The notes: a model not told the origin generated them from the letters alone. 64,000 bases of DNA from Brevibacillus formosus (GCF_003013405.1 NZ_PXZL01000012.1:1-64000); one strand, 5' to 3'; counted from the first letter of the stretch, positions 25,222 to 33,446 are shown. Numbers and translations: made by a program.

Positions 25222-25271
25222 CTTTATGAGGTTGTGTAAAAAAAATAAAGAGAAAACTGGAGTGGTGGGGC

Positions 25272-25772
25272 ATGGATCGCTTGAAGCAAAGAGAGCTGTT
25301 GCACCTGTTGGAAGAAGACAGTCGCATGAGCGCTGAGCAAATCGGAAAAATGATCGGAGAGCCGACCGAGGTCGTTGAGCAGACGATTGCAGCATTGGAA
25401 GCCGAGAAGGTCATTGTCAAATATCCAGCGCTGGTGAACTGGGAGCGTGTGGACGATCATCCGTACGTAAACGCCATGATTGATGTGAAAGTGACGCCAA
25501 AGCGCGACGTCGGCTTTGATGAAGTGGCGGAGCGAATCTGCCGTTTCCCAGAAGTGAAGGCTGTTTACTTGATGTCTGGTGCAAGCTATGACTTGTCGAT
25601 TATTTTGGAAGGCAAAACGATGAAAGAGGTAGCCACTTTTGTTTCACAAAAGCTGTCCACTCTCGATTCGGTTGTCTCAACAGCTACACATTTTATTTTG
25701 AAACGTTACAAGCACGATGGCATTGAGCTGGAAGATCGTGACGAAGATCACAGGATGGTGGTTACGCCGTGA
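25272..25772 (+). CDS. alaR: Lrp/AsnC-family regulator, AlaR-like
   Basis: The 166-residue protein has an N-terminal helix-turn-helix (LLEEDSRMSAEQIGKMIGEPTEVVEQTIAALEAEKVI) and a C-terminal RAM ligand-binding domain (VKVTPKRDVGFDEVAERICRFPEVKAVYLMSGASYDLSII). Gene order and overlap with the aminotransferase match Bacillus subtilis yugG-yugH (alaR-alaT). The alanine T-box upstream supports the alanine link. Confidence 0.87.
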   Translation: MDRLKQRELLHLLEEDSRMSAEQIGKMIGEPTEVVEQTIAALEAEKVIVKYPALVNWERVDDHPYVNAMIDVKVTPKRDVGFDEVAERICRFPEVKAVYLMSGASYDLSIILEGKTMKEVATFVSQKLSTLDSVVSTATHFILKRYKHDGIELEDRDEDHRMVVTP

Positions 25773-26947
25773 GTACACAAGTCAAAGTCAAAAACCGTTT
25801 ATCCAACACAGTTCAATCGTTGAAGCCATCAGGCATTCGCCGCTTTTTCGATTTGGCAGCCTCGATGGAAGGAGTCATTTCCTTAGGTGTAGGGGAGCCT
25901 GATTTCGTCACTCCTTGGCGCATGAGAGAAGCTTCAATTTCTTCCTTGGAGCGCGGACATACAGCATATACATCCAATGCAGGTATGCTGCCATTGCGCG
26001 TGGAAATTCAGAAATACTTGGAAGAACGTTTTTCTGTCAGCTATCATCCAGAGACAGAAATTCTCGTGACGGTTGGTGCCAGCGAAGCGATTGATATTGC
26101 ACTGCGTGCCATTCTCGATCCAGGTGATGAAGTATTGGTTGTAGAGCCTTGCTATGTCTCCTATGAACCAGTTATTCGCTTGGCTGGTGGTGTGCCGGTT
26201 TTCCTGAAAACGACGATGGAAAACCAGTTCAAGCTGACACCGCAAGAGCTGGAGACGCACATCACCTCGCGTACAAAGGCAATCATTTTCTGCTATCCAA
26301 ATAACCCGACCGGGGGGACTATGACGGCTGAAGAGTGGAAAACACTGTTGCCGATCATTGAAAAGCACGACCTCATGGTGATCTCCGATGAGATTTATGC
26401 GGAGCTTACCTACGGCCGCATGCACGATAGTATCGCGGCTCTGCCAGGGATGAAAGATCGGACAATCCTGATCTCCGGTTTTTCCAAAGCATTCGCGATG
26501 ACCGGCTGGCGTCTGGGATATGTCTGCGCGTCGCCTGATTTGCTCGCAGGCATGCTGAAAATCCACCAGTACACGATGCTGTGTGCTCCGACAATGGCTC
26601 AGATGGCTGCATTGGAAGCCCTGCGTCATGGGCGTTCTGATATGGAACGAATGATTGAGAGCTACCGTCAGCGCCGCAATTATGTGGTAGATGGATTCCG
26701 CCAAATCGGATTGACTTGCCATGAACCGGATGGAGCATTCTACGCATTCCCGTCAGTGGCGTCTACAGGTCTCAGCTCTTCTGAGTTTGCGGAGAAGCTG
26801 CTGATGGAGGAAAAGGTAGCTGTTGTACCTGGAGATGTGTTCGGCGAAAGCGGACAGGGACATATCCGTTGTTCTTATGCAACATCGATGGACCAGTTGA
26901 AGAAGGCGCTTGAACGTATGGAGCGCTTGATGGGACGACTGTCCTAA
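25769..26947 (+). CDS. alaT: Pyridoxal-phosphate aminotransferase, AlaT-like
   Basis: The 392-residue fold-type I aminotransferase has the substrate loop LGVGEPDF, the PLP-phosphate region VGASEAID, the Asn and Tyr strand YPNNPTGG...SDEIYAEL, and the Schiff-base lysine in SGFSKAFAMTGWRLGY. It ends with the substrate-carboxylate arginine in IRCSYATS. It overlaps alaR by four bases. With an alanine T-box upstream, alanine synthesis from pyruvate and glutamate is the likely reaction. Confidence 0.88.
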   Translation: MSTQVKVKNRLSNTVQSLKPSGIRRFFDLAASMEGVISLGVGEPDFVTPWRMREASISSLERGHTAYTSNAGMLPLRVEIQKYLEERFSVSYHPETEILVTVGASEAIDIALRAILDPGDEVLVVEPCYVSYEPVIRLAGGVPVFLKTTMENQFKLTPQELETHITSRTKAIIFCYPNNPTGGTMTAEEWKTLLPIIEKHDLMVISDEIYAELTYGRMHDSIAALPGMKDRTILISGFSKAFAMTGWRLGYVCASPDLLAGMLKIHQYTMLCAPTMAQMAALEALRHGRSDMERMIESYRQRRNYVVDGFRQIGLTCHEPDGAFYAFPSVASTGLSSSEFAEKLLMEEKVAVVPGDVFGESGQGHIRCSYATSMDQLKKALERMERLMGRLS

Positions 26948-27017
26948 CATTTTCCGGGAAATAAAGGGGGGGGGCGGCTTTCAAGCTACTCCCTTTTTTA
27001 ACGAGTGGCTGTGGGAG

Positions 27018-27217
27018 GAAGAAGCGCATTTCCAGTCTGCGCTTCGGCCTACGCCCCGCAAGGGGGATTCACTGTCCGCCTCGGAAAAAATGGTGGGAGC
27101 GCTTCAAACCTGAAAACGCGAATGCGTTTTTGTATGTAATAAAAGCATAAATTCCCCACCATTTTTTCCGAAGCTGGGATGGGCTCCAGAGGCGCTTGAA
27201 TGGAAATACGCTTCTTC
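27018..27217. repeat. 200-bp nested inverted repeat (MITE-like or structured RNA)
   Basis: Outer arms at 27018-27034 and 27201-27217 match at 16 of 17 positions (GAAGAAGCG.ATTTCCA). Inner arms TCGGAAAAAATGGTGGG (27081-27097) and CCCACCATTTTTTCCGA (27155-27171) pair perfectly. In the loop AAAACGC pairs with GCGTTTT (27113-27130). There is no coding frame. The whole can fold into one long hairpin, as do small non-autonomous elements. Confidence 0.65.
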
Positions 27218-27297
27218 TTACGTGGCTGTTGTAAGGGAACAGCTTGAAAGTTGGTGCAAGAGGATGTTTTGAAGGTTTTTCGAGGAGGGTTTTCTTA

Positions 27298-27465
27298 ATG
27301 ATTTCACTGCCAACCCAATTTACCCAAACAATTATCGGCGTACATAAAGAAGAGGAGCGTCTCCGGCTGGATTCCTTTCATGAGTTGATTGCTGATTGCA
27401 AAACACGGTGGTCTCTACGGTGGTCGTCTGGTGATGTCGGGAGTTTTCGAGAGGCAGTTAAATGA
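27298..27465 (+). pseudogene. Truncated aminoglycoside (streptomycin 6-kinase-like) phosphotransferase remnant
   Basis: GAGGAGGG precedes an ATG reading MISLPTQFTQTIIGVHKEEE, then LDSFHELIADCKTRWSL. This resembles the N-terminus of the streptomycin 6-kinase family (LP..F...I.G.HGE.G..WL..LP.LL..C..RWSL). After about 42 residues the similarity stops and the frame ends within 14 codons. The kinase core is missing, so it is a decayed fragment or deletion product. Confidence 0.5.
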
Positions 27466-27467
27466 GT

Positions 27468-27505
27468 AAAGGCTTCACCCTGTGGGATGAAGCCTTCTCT
27501 ATTTT
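27468..27505 (+). terminator. Hairpin after the kinase remnant
   Basis: AAGGCTTCA pairs with TGAAGCCTT and is followed by CTCTATTTT. It may also serve the TolC-like gene from the other side. Confidence 0.65.
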
Positions 27506-27540
27506 AAATGAATAAATGAGATCTTTCGTTACACGAAATA

Positions 27541-28596
27541 TTAATAGCCAGTTGACTGGTTCAAGGTGGAAGCAGCGAGATTGTATTGATAAACCGATTC
27601 GATTGCTTTTGTTTCGGCGTCAAACAGGTTTGCTTCGTCTTCCATCAGTTCTTTCATTGATGCTTTTCCTAATCTATATTGATCGATTGTTGCCTGATAG
27701 CGCTCCAATGCGGTTTCTTTCTTTGTTGTACTTTCCTCTACTGCCTTTTTCGCTGCCAGTACCTTCGTATAGTTGTCACTTACTTCTTGACCGATTTTCT
27801 TTTGGGTTTTTTGTTTTTGCAGTTCCGCTTTTTTGTGCTCATTTTTAGCGATTGTACCTTTATGTGTGCTGAGTGCGGAATACTCTGCCGTGTAATCAAT
27901 TCTTACTTGGGCAAAGTCTATTTCTGCTTGTGCTTTGATCATCTCAGGACGTTTTTCAAAAGCTTTTGCTTGCAATTGCTCCAGGGAAAGCAGCTCGTGC
28001 TGGGTCAGATCAGTAGCGATCATTCTCCATTGTCTGTCTGCTTTTTCATTCAATAACTCGTTGAGCTTGGCCAATGCTTGTTTGTAGCTGGCTTCAAGGG
28101 CAGCAAGATTTTTGTGAGCTTCTGTTTCTTGTGAGTCCAACCAGTACTGTCTTTGCAAGCTTTTCTTTTGCGCTTTGATTTTGGCGTCTAATGATTGGGC
28201 TTCGAAGAAAGCTTTTTGCACTTGCAGCTGAATGGTGTTTTTTTGCGTATTCAGGGCGACTTCATCGACAACTACTTCTTTGATGGCTTTGGCAGCGTCT
28301 TCGAATTTCTTTTTTGCATCAGCCAGAGTCATGATGTCGGCTTTTTTGATTTCTTCTTTTTCTCTTAACGTGATGGATGTTTCGTACTTCGTAATATCTA
28401 GCTCAAGCCGAAGTAGCTCCAGGTCAACGCTGTTCTTTAGTGCCTGTTCAACTGCGAAATTAAGCGATAAAGGGGAAACATCCGTCTGTTCAGCTGTGGC
28501 CACGAGTGGAGCGGCCTGAGCCAAATGGGCGCCACCTGTGAGGAGAGAAGTGACTAATGTTGTGCTGTAAATGTGTTTGAAGAGCCTGGATTTCAT
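27541..28596 (-). CDS. TolC-family-like secreted coiled-coil protein
   Basis: The 351-residue protein has a signal peptide (cleavage after about AQA at residue 28) and long amphipathic helices with the repeat organisation of TolC/outer-membrane-efflux proteins: LNFAVEQALKNSVDLELLRLELDITKYE near the N-terminus and RYQATIDQYRLGKASMKELMEDEANLFDAETKAIESVYQYNLAASTLNQSTG near the C-terminus. Gram-positive cells have no outer membrane, so it cannot be a classical exit duct. GGAGG precedes ATG. A good promoter and a Fur-type box lie upstream. Confidence 0.75.
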   Translation of the reverse strand: MKSRLFKHIYSTTLVTSLLTGGAHLAQAAPLVATAEQTDVSPLSLNFAVEQALKNSVDLELLRLELDITKYETSITLREKEEIKKADIMTLADAKKKFEDAAKAIKEVVVDEVALNTQKNTIQLQVQKAFFEAQSLDAKIKAQKKSLQRQYWLDSQETEAHKNLAALEASYKQALAKLNELLNEKADRQWRMIATDLTQHELLSLEQLQAKAFEKRPEMIKAQAEIDFAQVRIDYTAEYSALSTHKGTIAKNEHKKAELQKQKTQKKIGQEVSDNYTKVLAAKKAVEESTTKKETALERYQATIDQYRLGKASMKELMEDEANLFDAETKAIESVYQYNLAASTLNQSTGY

Positions 28597-28629
28597 GGGG
28601 CAACCTCCTGATCATATATACAAGAATTT

Positions 28630-28648
28630 GATAACGATTCTCATTATC
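28630..28648. promoter_or_regulatory. Fur-type operator
   Basis: GATAACGATTCTCATTATC agrees with the 19-base Fur consensus at 16 positions. It lies just downstream of the predicted -10 and 34 bases before the TolC-like start, so bound Fur would block transcription when iron is plentiful. Confidence 0.75.
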
Positions 28649-28660
28649 AAATTAACCAAA

Positions 28661-28689
28661 AGTATATATTTCCAATAGAATTTCGTCAA
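28661..28689 (-). promoter_or_regulatory. Promoter of the TolC-like gene
   Basis: On the minus strand TTGACG (28689-28684), a 17-base spacer and TATACT (28666-28661). Confidence 0.75.
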
Positions 28690-28732
28690 TAAAAAAATGT
28701 TTTTCACCATGTTTTTGGTCAGAAATCCAAAG

Positions 28733-28795
28733 AAAGCCCCTTCGGGAAAAAGGCAAAGTGAGCATCTGCCTGTTTCCCCAAAGGGGCTTTGTTTT
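28733..28795. terminator. Terminator hairpin upstream of the TolC-like promoter
   Basis: AAAGCCCCTT pairs with AAGGGGCTTT and has T-runs on both sides. In the minus direction it follows the small-protein operon. Confidence 0.75.
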
Positions 28796-28812
28796 ACGTA
28801 ATGGGAAAAGAA

Positions 28813-28959
28813 CTATTCTTCGTCTCGGTTTTCTTTGTTTTCCGCAGCCGCCTTGGCAGTTTGGTTCAAAGTTCCTTCTTTTGGTGTAAGCGAATAGCCA
28901 TGCATATTGCTTCCGTTATAGCCCATGTCCGGCTTTTCCTTAGAGATGCGATCAGTCAT
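28813..28959 (-). CDS. Small hydrophilic protein of unknown function
   Basis: The 48-residue protein (MTDRISKEKPDMGYNGSNMH...) is rich in Asn, Lys and Glu with no hydrophobic core. AAGGGGG precedes the ATG at 28959, which overlaps the end of the upstream small gene by eight bases. Such small, unstructured, Asn/Lys-rich proteins are common among sporulation products, but no family was recognised. Confidence 0.6.
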   Translation of the reverse strand: MTDRISKEKPDMGYNGSNMHGYSLTPKEGTLNQTAKAAAENKENRDEE

Positions 28960-29143
28960 TTGCTTCCCCCTTATTTTGTCCAGTGGGTTTAGAGTCTTGC
29001 TGCACATACGGATTGTCGATGTCATTTGGTTCCTTGTCCAGATTGGTACGGATTGCGAGTATTGGACTAGTGGGAGGTTGTGCGATCAGTCTGTCATCCA
29101 GTTGTTTGAAATCAGGCAGGTCGTTTTCACGATTGTCATTCAT
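28952..29143 (-). CDS. Small hydrophilic protein of unknown function
   Basis: The 63-residue protein (MNDNRENDLPDFKQLDD...) is polar and proline-rich, with no membrane segment. GGAGGAG lies eight bases before ATG. It overlaps the following 48-residue gene, so both form one small transcription unit. It may be spore- or stress-related, which is not shown by the sequence. Confidence 0.6.
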   Translation of the reverse strand: MNDNRENDLPDFKQLDDRLIAQPPTSPILAIRTNLDKEPNDIDNPYVQQDSKPTGQNKGEAND

Positions 29144-29222
29144 GTTCGTCTCCTCCTTTACGGGTTAGTATGTCCACCATCTGCCTGTCAATTTCCTTAA
29201 CTGGAAAAGGAAACTGTACACG

Positions 29223-29264
29223 AAAAAACAGCCCCAGTCCCAGGGAAGTTCGGGCAGAGGCTGT
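29223..29264 (-). terminator. Intrinsic terminator of the 290-residue unknown gene
   Basis: On the minus strand ACAGCC...GCCC pairs with GGG...GGCTGT and is followed by six Ts, 20 bases after the stop. Confidence 0.75.
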
Positions 29265-29283
29265 AACGATCATCTTTGTGCAG

Positions 29284-30156
29284 TTAACTCGTTTTCTTGG
29301 CCACGATCTTCATAAAAGAGGCAAGATTCGTTTGTAGCAATGGTGTGAAGGTAGAAAAAGAAGCCTTTTCAGCGAGTGTATTCATTTGATGAACAAATTC
29401 AGTGGCGTCCTTTGTATTTACATTCTCAAAGCGGTTAGCGATTTTTGTATTTTTTAAATCGGAGAGAAGCGTAGCCTGTTCGTTTCGGTATTGTGCGATC
29501 CAGTCTGGACGATGTTGCAGCTTTTTGACGAATTGAATCAGCATGCTTACTTTCTCTGTTTGATTGGTTGTGGCCGCTTGCATTTTTTTATAGGCTTCTG
29601 GATCATGCCGCTCCATCAGCTTGGATGGATTGACATAGTCGTTCGGCGCCCCATGCGGCTTTTGCGGAAGCTCTACGTAGCTGACACTGCCAGTTGCAGG
29701 GTCAACCTTTCGGGTTTTGGCAACGCCTGCGAGTAAATGGAGGGTATCCAAAAATTCAGCAGCATTTTTTTCATCAGCCATGTACTGGTCTGCCAAATAT
29801 TTGCCTTGGGTTAAACCGACTTCTATCAAAGCAGCTCTTTCTTCATCGGTGTAGGTGGCTTGGGAGTTGAAAAAATTTCGCTCCAGGATGTGGTCAAAGG
29901 CTTTGCGAGCCTCAGGTGGTTTATCTGCGAAAATTTTATCCAAACGCTCATTAATCTCTGTGCTAAAGAATAATTGAACGCTGTGATGTTCGATAGCATC
30001 TGCAGGTAGCTCGCGGGCCTTGTGAGAACGAAGGTCTACTGTATCGTGCTCGGGCAATCGGGGCAATCCTAGGCGAGTTCCTGTCACCATCTTGGGTGCA
30101 AGTTGGGCAGTTGATAGCTGGGGGGTTAGATAGCGGGTATTCGATTGGATGTGCAT
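29284..30156 (-). CDS. Unrecognised 290-residue cytoplasmic protein
   Basis: The protein has no signal peptide or membrane helix. The first 45 residues are low-complexity and extended (MHIQSNTRYLTPQLSTAQ...). The rest is predicted mostly helical (FSTEINERLDKIFADKPPEARKAFDHILERNFF; IQFVKKLQHRPDWIAQYRNEQATLL). The arrangement of an extended N-terminus plus helical body recalls secreted or flagellar-type substrates and toxin-like proteins, but no motif supports a function. GGAGAG precedes ATG. It is transcribed alone. Confidence 0.65.
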   Translation of the reverse strand: MHIQSNTRYLTPQLSTAQLAPKMVTGTRLGLPRLPEHDTVDLRSHKARELPADAIEHHSVQLFFSTEINERLDKIFADKPPEARKAFDHILERNFFNSQATYTDEERAALIEVGLTQGKYLADQYMADEKNAAEFLDTLHLLAGVAKTRKVDPATGSVSYVELPQKPHGAPNDYVNPSKLMERHDPEAYKKMQAATTNQTEKVSMLIQFVKKLQHRPDWIAQYRNEQATLLSDLKNTKIANRFENVNTKDATEFVHQMNTLAEKASFSTFTPLLQTNLASFMKIVAKKTS

Positions 30157-30324
30157 GTTCTACTCTCCTCACATGGATTCATGTTCAGTCGTGATGGTAG
30201 GAGATCTGGTTACCTTTTATCAGATGACTGGGATGAGTTGTGAGAACGGAAGGAAACGGATCTCAATGCTTCTTCTCTATACTATCGGCTATTTTGGGGC
30301 AATTTTTAATATGTGGGCAAACAT

Positions 30325-30358
30325 GAAAAAGGACTCCCGTTCAGATGACGGAAGTCCG
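30325..30358 (-). terminator. Intrinsic terminator of lysP
   Basis: GGACT plus TCCGT pairs with ACGGG plus AGTCC and is followed on the minus strand by five Ts. Confidence 0.8.
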
Positions 30359-30372
30359 GATTTTTTCTTCGA

Positions 30373-31821
30373 TTATTTCGTGTGTTCATCCATGCTGAAG
30401 TCTACTTGTTCAAGAGGGACGAGCTTGGTCTTTTGGGAAATCTTATAAGCGAGCCAAACGATTAAGAAGAGTGGCAGGCCAATGTAAGAGACCAAAACGC
30501 CATACCAGTCGATCGTTCCACCCAAGAATGCGGAGTAGTTTTGCCCCAAAATAACGATACAGCAAATGATGAAGGCAAAAATCGGTCCAAACGGGAACCA
30601 CTTTGCCCGATAAGGCAATTCGCTTAAGTCACGGCCCTGAGCGATAAACGCTTTGCGGAAACGGTAGTGACTAACGGCAATTCCCAGCCAAGCGATGAAG
30701 CCCGACATACCGGACGCATTCAAAAGCCATACATACACTTCGCCTTCTCCAAACAGAGAGGACAGAAAAGCAAGGGCACCGATGATCGCAGTCAAGATCA
30801 AGGCATTGATCGGTACGCCGTTACTTGTTACTTTTGCGAACCATTTTGGTGCTTTTCCTTCTTTCGCCAAGTTCCACAGCATGCGTGTAGAGGCGTACAT
30901 GCCAGAGTTACCAGCAGACAATACAGACGTGAGAATAACGGCATTCATGACGGATGCTGCAAAAGCGAATCCGGCATTTTCAAATACAATCGTAAACGGA
31001 CTGATCGCAATATCCGTAAGGTCGCCACTGATCAGATTTGGATTATCGTATGGAACCAACAACCCGATGATCAAAATAGCGAGGATGTAGAAGAGCAAGA
31101 TGCGCCAAAAAATTTGACGGATAGCCTTCGGAATGTTGCGGGCAGGGTCTTCGCTCTCACCGGCTGCGACACCAACCAGCTCTGTCCCTTGGAAAGAGAA
31201 TCCGGCAATCATAAAGACACCGAGCAGGGCCATGAAGCCACCATTGAATGGCGCGTCGCCTTTGGTGAAGTTTTGGAAGCCAACTGCTTGACCACCCATA
31301 ATGCCAAAAATCATCAACACACCCACAATAATAAAGATGATAACCGTTACTACTTTAATCAAGGCGAACCAATATTCAGATTCTCCATAGGCTTTCACAG
31401 ACAGGAGATTCAAGGCAAACAGCAATCCAAGGAACAAAGCGCTCCACACTATCGCTGGGGTATCTGGGAACCAATATTTCATAATAAGTGCGGAAGCTGA
31501 CAGCTCGACGGCAATGGTAATGGCCCAGTTGTACCAGTAGTTCCAGCCAAGAGCAAAGCCGAGAGATGGATCGACGAAGCGTGTGGCATACGTCGAAAAC
31601 GAACCGGAAACAGGCATGAAAGCCGCCATTTCCCCCAAGCTGGTCATTAAAAAGTAAACCATGATACTAATGGCGAGGTAGGCGACTAAAGCTCCACCTG
31701 GTCCAGCGGAATGAATCGAGCCTCCGCTCGCGAGAAACAATCCCGTCCCAATCGAGCCGCCGATGGCGATCATCGTCAGGTGTCGGGCTTTTAAACCACG
31801 TTGCAATTGATTTTGTGACAT
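30373..31821 (-). CDS. lysP: Lysine-specific amino-acid permease (APC superfamily)
   Basis: The 482-residue protein has about twelve transmembrane helices and the amino-acid permease start RGLKARHLTMIAIGGSIGTGLFLASGGSI, then EMAAFMPVSGSFSTYATRFVDPSLGFALGWNYWYNWAI and the central SFQGTELVGVAAGESEDPARNIPKAI. These match LysP/AroP-type permeases of Bacillota. The substrate assignment is strengthened by a lysine riboswitch with terminator directly upstream, so uptake is shut off when lysine is plentiful. Confidence 0.92.
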   Translation of the reverse strand: MSQNQLQRGLKARHLTMIAIGGSIGTGLFLASGGSIHSAGPGGALVAYLAISIMVYFLMTSLGEMAAFMPVSGSFSTYATRFVDPSLGFALGWNYWYNWAITIAVELSASALIMKYWFPDTPAIVWSALFLGLLFALNLLSVKAYGESEYWFALIKVVTVIIFIIVGVLMIFGIMGGQAVGFQNFTKGDAPFNGGFMALLGVFMIAGFSFQGTELVGVAAGESEDPARNIPKAIRQIFWRILLFYILAILIIGLLVPYDNPNLISGDLTDIAISPFTIVFENAGFAFAASVMNAVILTSVLSAGNSGMYASTRMLWNLAKEGKAPKWFAKVTSNGVPINALILTAIIGALAFLSSLFGEGEVYVWLLNASGMSGFIAWLGIAVSHYRFRKAFIAQGRDLSELPYRAKWFPFGPIFAFIICCIVILGQNYSAFLGGTIDWYGVLVSYIGLPLFLIVWLAYKISQKTKLVPLEQVDFSMDEHTK

Positions 31822-31870
31822 AAGCTGCTTGCACGACCTTTCTAGATTTTTGAGAAGGAAGGTCGGAAAT

Positions 31871-31909
31871 TAAAAAACCGCCATAGCCAAAAAATGGCAT
31901 AGGGCGGTA
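31871..31909 (-). terminator. Lysine riboswitch terminator
   Basis: On the minus strand ACCGCC plus TATGCC pairs with GGC plus ATGGCGGT around an AT loop, followed by six Ts. It ends 50 bases before the lysP start. Confidence 0.88.
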
Positions 31910-31936
31910 TCATCCAATCCCCACCAAGCCTTCACT

Positions 31937-32116
31937 GAAGATAGCTCACCACGTTTGCTTGGCATGCAAACGTGACAGTTCTGCCCCTTTCGAGTACAGC
32001 CCCAACCCAATCGCACAGAGACGCGATATGAGCTTCGGCGGATTTTCCTTACCTGGAGTCATTGATTTTCTCTGAATCTCGTACAGGATGATATAAAAGC
32101 CGCGACCTCTATCCTC
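31937..32116 (-). ncRNA. Lysine riboswitch (L-box)
   Basis: Read on the minus strand, the P1 arms GAGGATAG (32116-32109) and CTATCTTC (31944-31937) pair. The sequence passes AGAGGTCGCGG, CCGCCGAAGC, a GGGGCTG segment, CTGTCA followed by a stem with arms ACGTTTGC and GCAAACGT, then TGGTGAGCTATC. This order mirrors the Bacillus lysC leader, including GCCGAAG and the final GGGCTATCT-like strand. A terminator follows and the controlled gene is a lysine permease. Confidence 0.88.
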
Positions 32117-32203
32117 ACCGTGAAAGATGAGGATAACATGTATGAAATTATGTGATTCATCAAATATAAAGGATTGTTCAGGATTAATCAATGTGAAATT
32201 TTG

Positions 32204-32698
32204 TTATTCAAATGAGCGTCTGGCAGGCCAAGAGCCTTGCAGCTTGCGAATTTGGACGATTTGTCCCGTGTGAAAAGCATCATGCAAGACAAGACTCATT
32301 ACATTTTGGTAAATGGGTGTATAGGTAGCCATCTGGTTTAACTCTTCATCCGTCAGCAAAGCAAGCTGTTCATGAATGTGGCGATGGACGCTTTCCATTC
32401 GCAAGAGGGTAGCTTGCCAAGCGTCTTCGTCATCTGGACCGCCGGATGGGGTGAAGGTATCATCGTTCGTCTCAGCGGAGCCAGGAAATTCAGTGCCCAA
32501 AAGACGATGCAACAGGCGTTCTTTGTAATAAAGAAGGTGGCTGACGTTTTCCCAGATCGTGTTGGCTGCTTCTCCCACAGGACGCCAGCTAGCCTCGACA
32601 GCCGATACCCCGGAAAGCGCTTCTTTTAAGGGTGAATACCAGTCTTCCTTGTCATACGCACATGCCCATCCGTGCAAAAGCAATTCCTTCCGATTCAT
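32204..32698 (-). CDS. DinB-superfamily four-helix metalloprotein
   Basis: The 164-residue protein has DinB features: an N-terminal helix, SWRPVGEAANTIWENVSHLLYYKERLLHRLLG with the first metal histidine, and the C-terminal HDAFHTGQIVQIRKLQG with two more histidines. These three His residues usually hold a metal in DinB/YfiT proteins, several of which are thiol (bacillithiol) S-transferases. The last 20 bases before 32204 are non-coding. It lies alone upstream of the lysine riboswitch region. Confidence 0.85.
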   Translation of the reverse strand: MNRKELLLHGWACAYDKEDWYSPLKEALSGVSAVEASWRPVGEAANTIWENVSHLLYYKERLLHRLLGTEFPGSAETNDDTFTPSGGPDDEDAWQATLLRMESVHRHIHEQLALLTDEELNQMATYTPIYQNVMSLVLHDAFHTGQIVQIRKLQGSWPARRSFE

Positions 32699-32866
32699 AC
32701 GCTTCCTCCTCGTCTGTGAAACAGATTGATGAAACGCTATAATAGCAATAAGAAACGAGTGTGTAACTAGTAAATCTGATTACGATAGTTACGAGTAAAG
32801 GTTACCATATCCTGTATGGTCATACAAGAGAGAAAAATGAAGGGTTTCGTCAGGAGAGTTGATGAC

Positions 32867-33424
32867 ATGGACTGGCTTTGCATCGATTTTTTAAATAGTG
32901 ATTGGCGGGATTGGCGTGGCTCTGGTCGTTGGGAAAATCGTTTGGAGAACCAGGAATGGCTGTCATCCTTTTTGCAAACATACAAGCTAACCGCTCCGCT
33001 GCCGATTGGTGAGGAGTGTGGTGCGTCTCTTTTGCAATTGCGGGAACGCTTGAGACGTATGCTGGAAGCCGTTGTCCGTGGAGACCGAATCCAAGAGGAG
33101 GACCTTGCGGAATTGAACAAAGTGTTGGCTCTCGCTCCTTTTCACATGCAGGTGTTGTATATAGATGAGGAGGGCAGCTACATACAAAAGCATTCTAGCT
33201 CAACAGAGGGCTGGCCCCTCGTCATGGCGCAAATTGCGGCTTCTTTCGCGGAGTTGCTTGCCCCGCAGCATCTGGAACGAATTAAAATATGTGACAACGA
33301 GGATTGCCGCTGGGTGTTTTATGATGAAAGCCGAAACCGGGTGCGCCGCTGGTGCGATGACAAAATGTGCGGCAACCTGATGAAGGTGCGTCGTTTTCGT
33401 GAGCGGAAAAAGGAGAAAGGGTGA
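32867..33424 (+). CDS. CGNR zinc-finger protein (ABATE-domain regulator)
   Basis: The 185-residue protein matches the ABATE/CGNR family. The N-terminal part reads LCIDFLNSDW..., with conserved helices to about residue 130, and the C-terminal finger reads KICDNEDCRWVFYDESRNRVRRWCDDKMCGNLMKVRRFRER, with the cysteines at the CxxxxC and C..MCGN positions. These proteins are thought to be stress-responsive DNA-binding regulators. AGGAGAG precedes ATG at 32867. Confidence 0.87.
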   Translation: MDWLCIDFLNSDWRDWRGSGRWENRLENQEWLSSFLQTYKLTAPLPIGEECGASLLQLRERLRRMLEAVVRGDRIQEEDLAELNKVLALAPFHMQVLYIDEEGSYIQKHSSSTEGWPLVMAQIAASFAELLAPQHLERIKICDNEDCRWVFYDESRNRVRRWCDDKMCGNLMKVRRFRERKKEKG

Positions 33425-33446
33425 TGCGCATGGGCTCACCCTTTTT
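33415..33446 (+). terminator. Intrinsic terminator overlapping the CGNR stop
   Basis: AAAGGGTGA pairs with TCACCCTTT and is followed by TTA. The stem begins within the last codons of the gene. Confidence 0.7.

Noticed and set aside
25934..26722. 262-codon minus-strand frame opposite alaT
   Set aside because: Antisense to a clear aminotransferase, with composition typical of a shadow frame.
26963..27000. Hairpin-like G-run and CCCTTTTTT after alaT
   Set aside because: Pairing is imperfect, and the G-run makes the alignment ambiguous, so it is not listed as a terminator.
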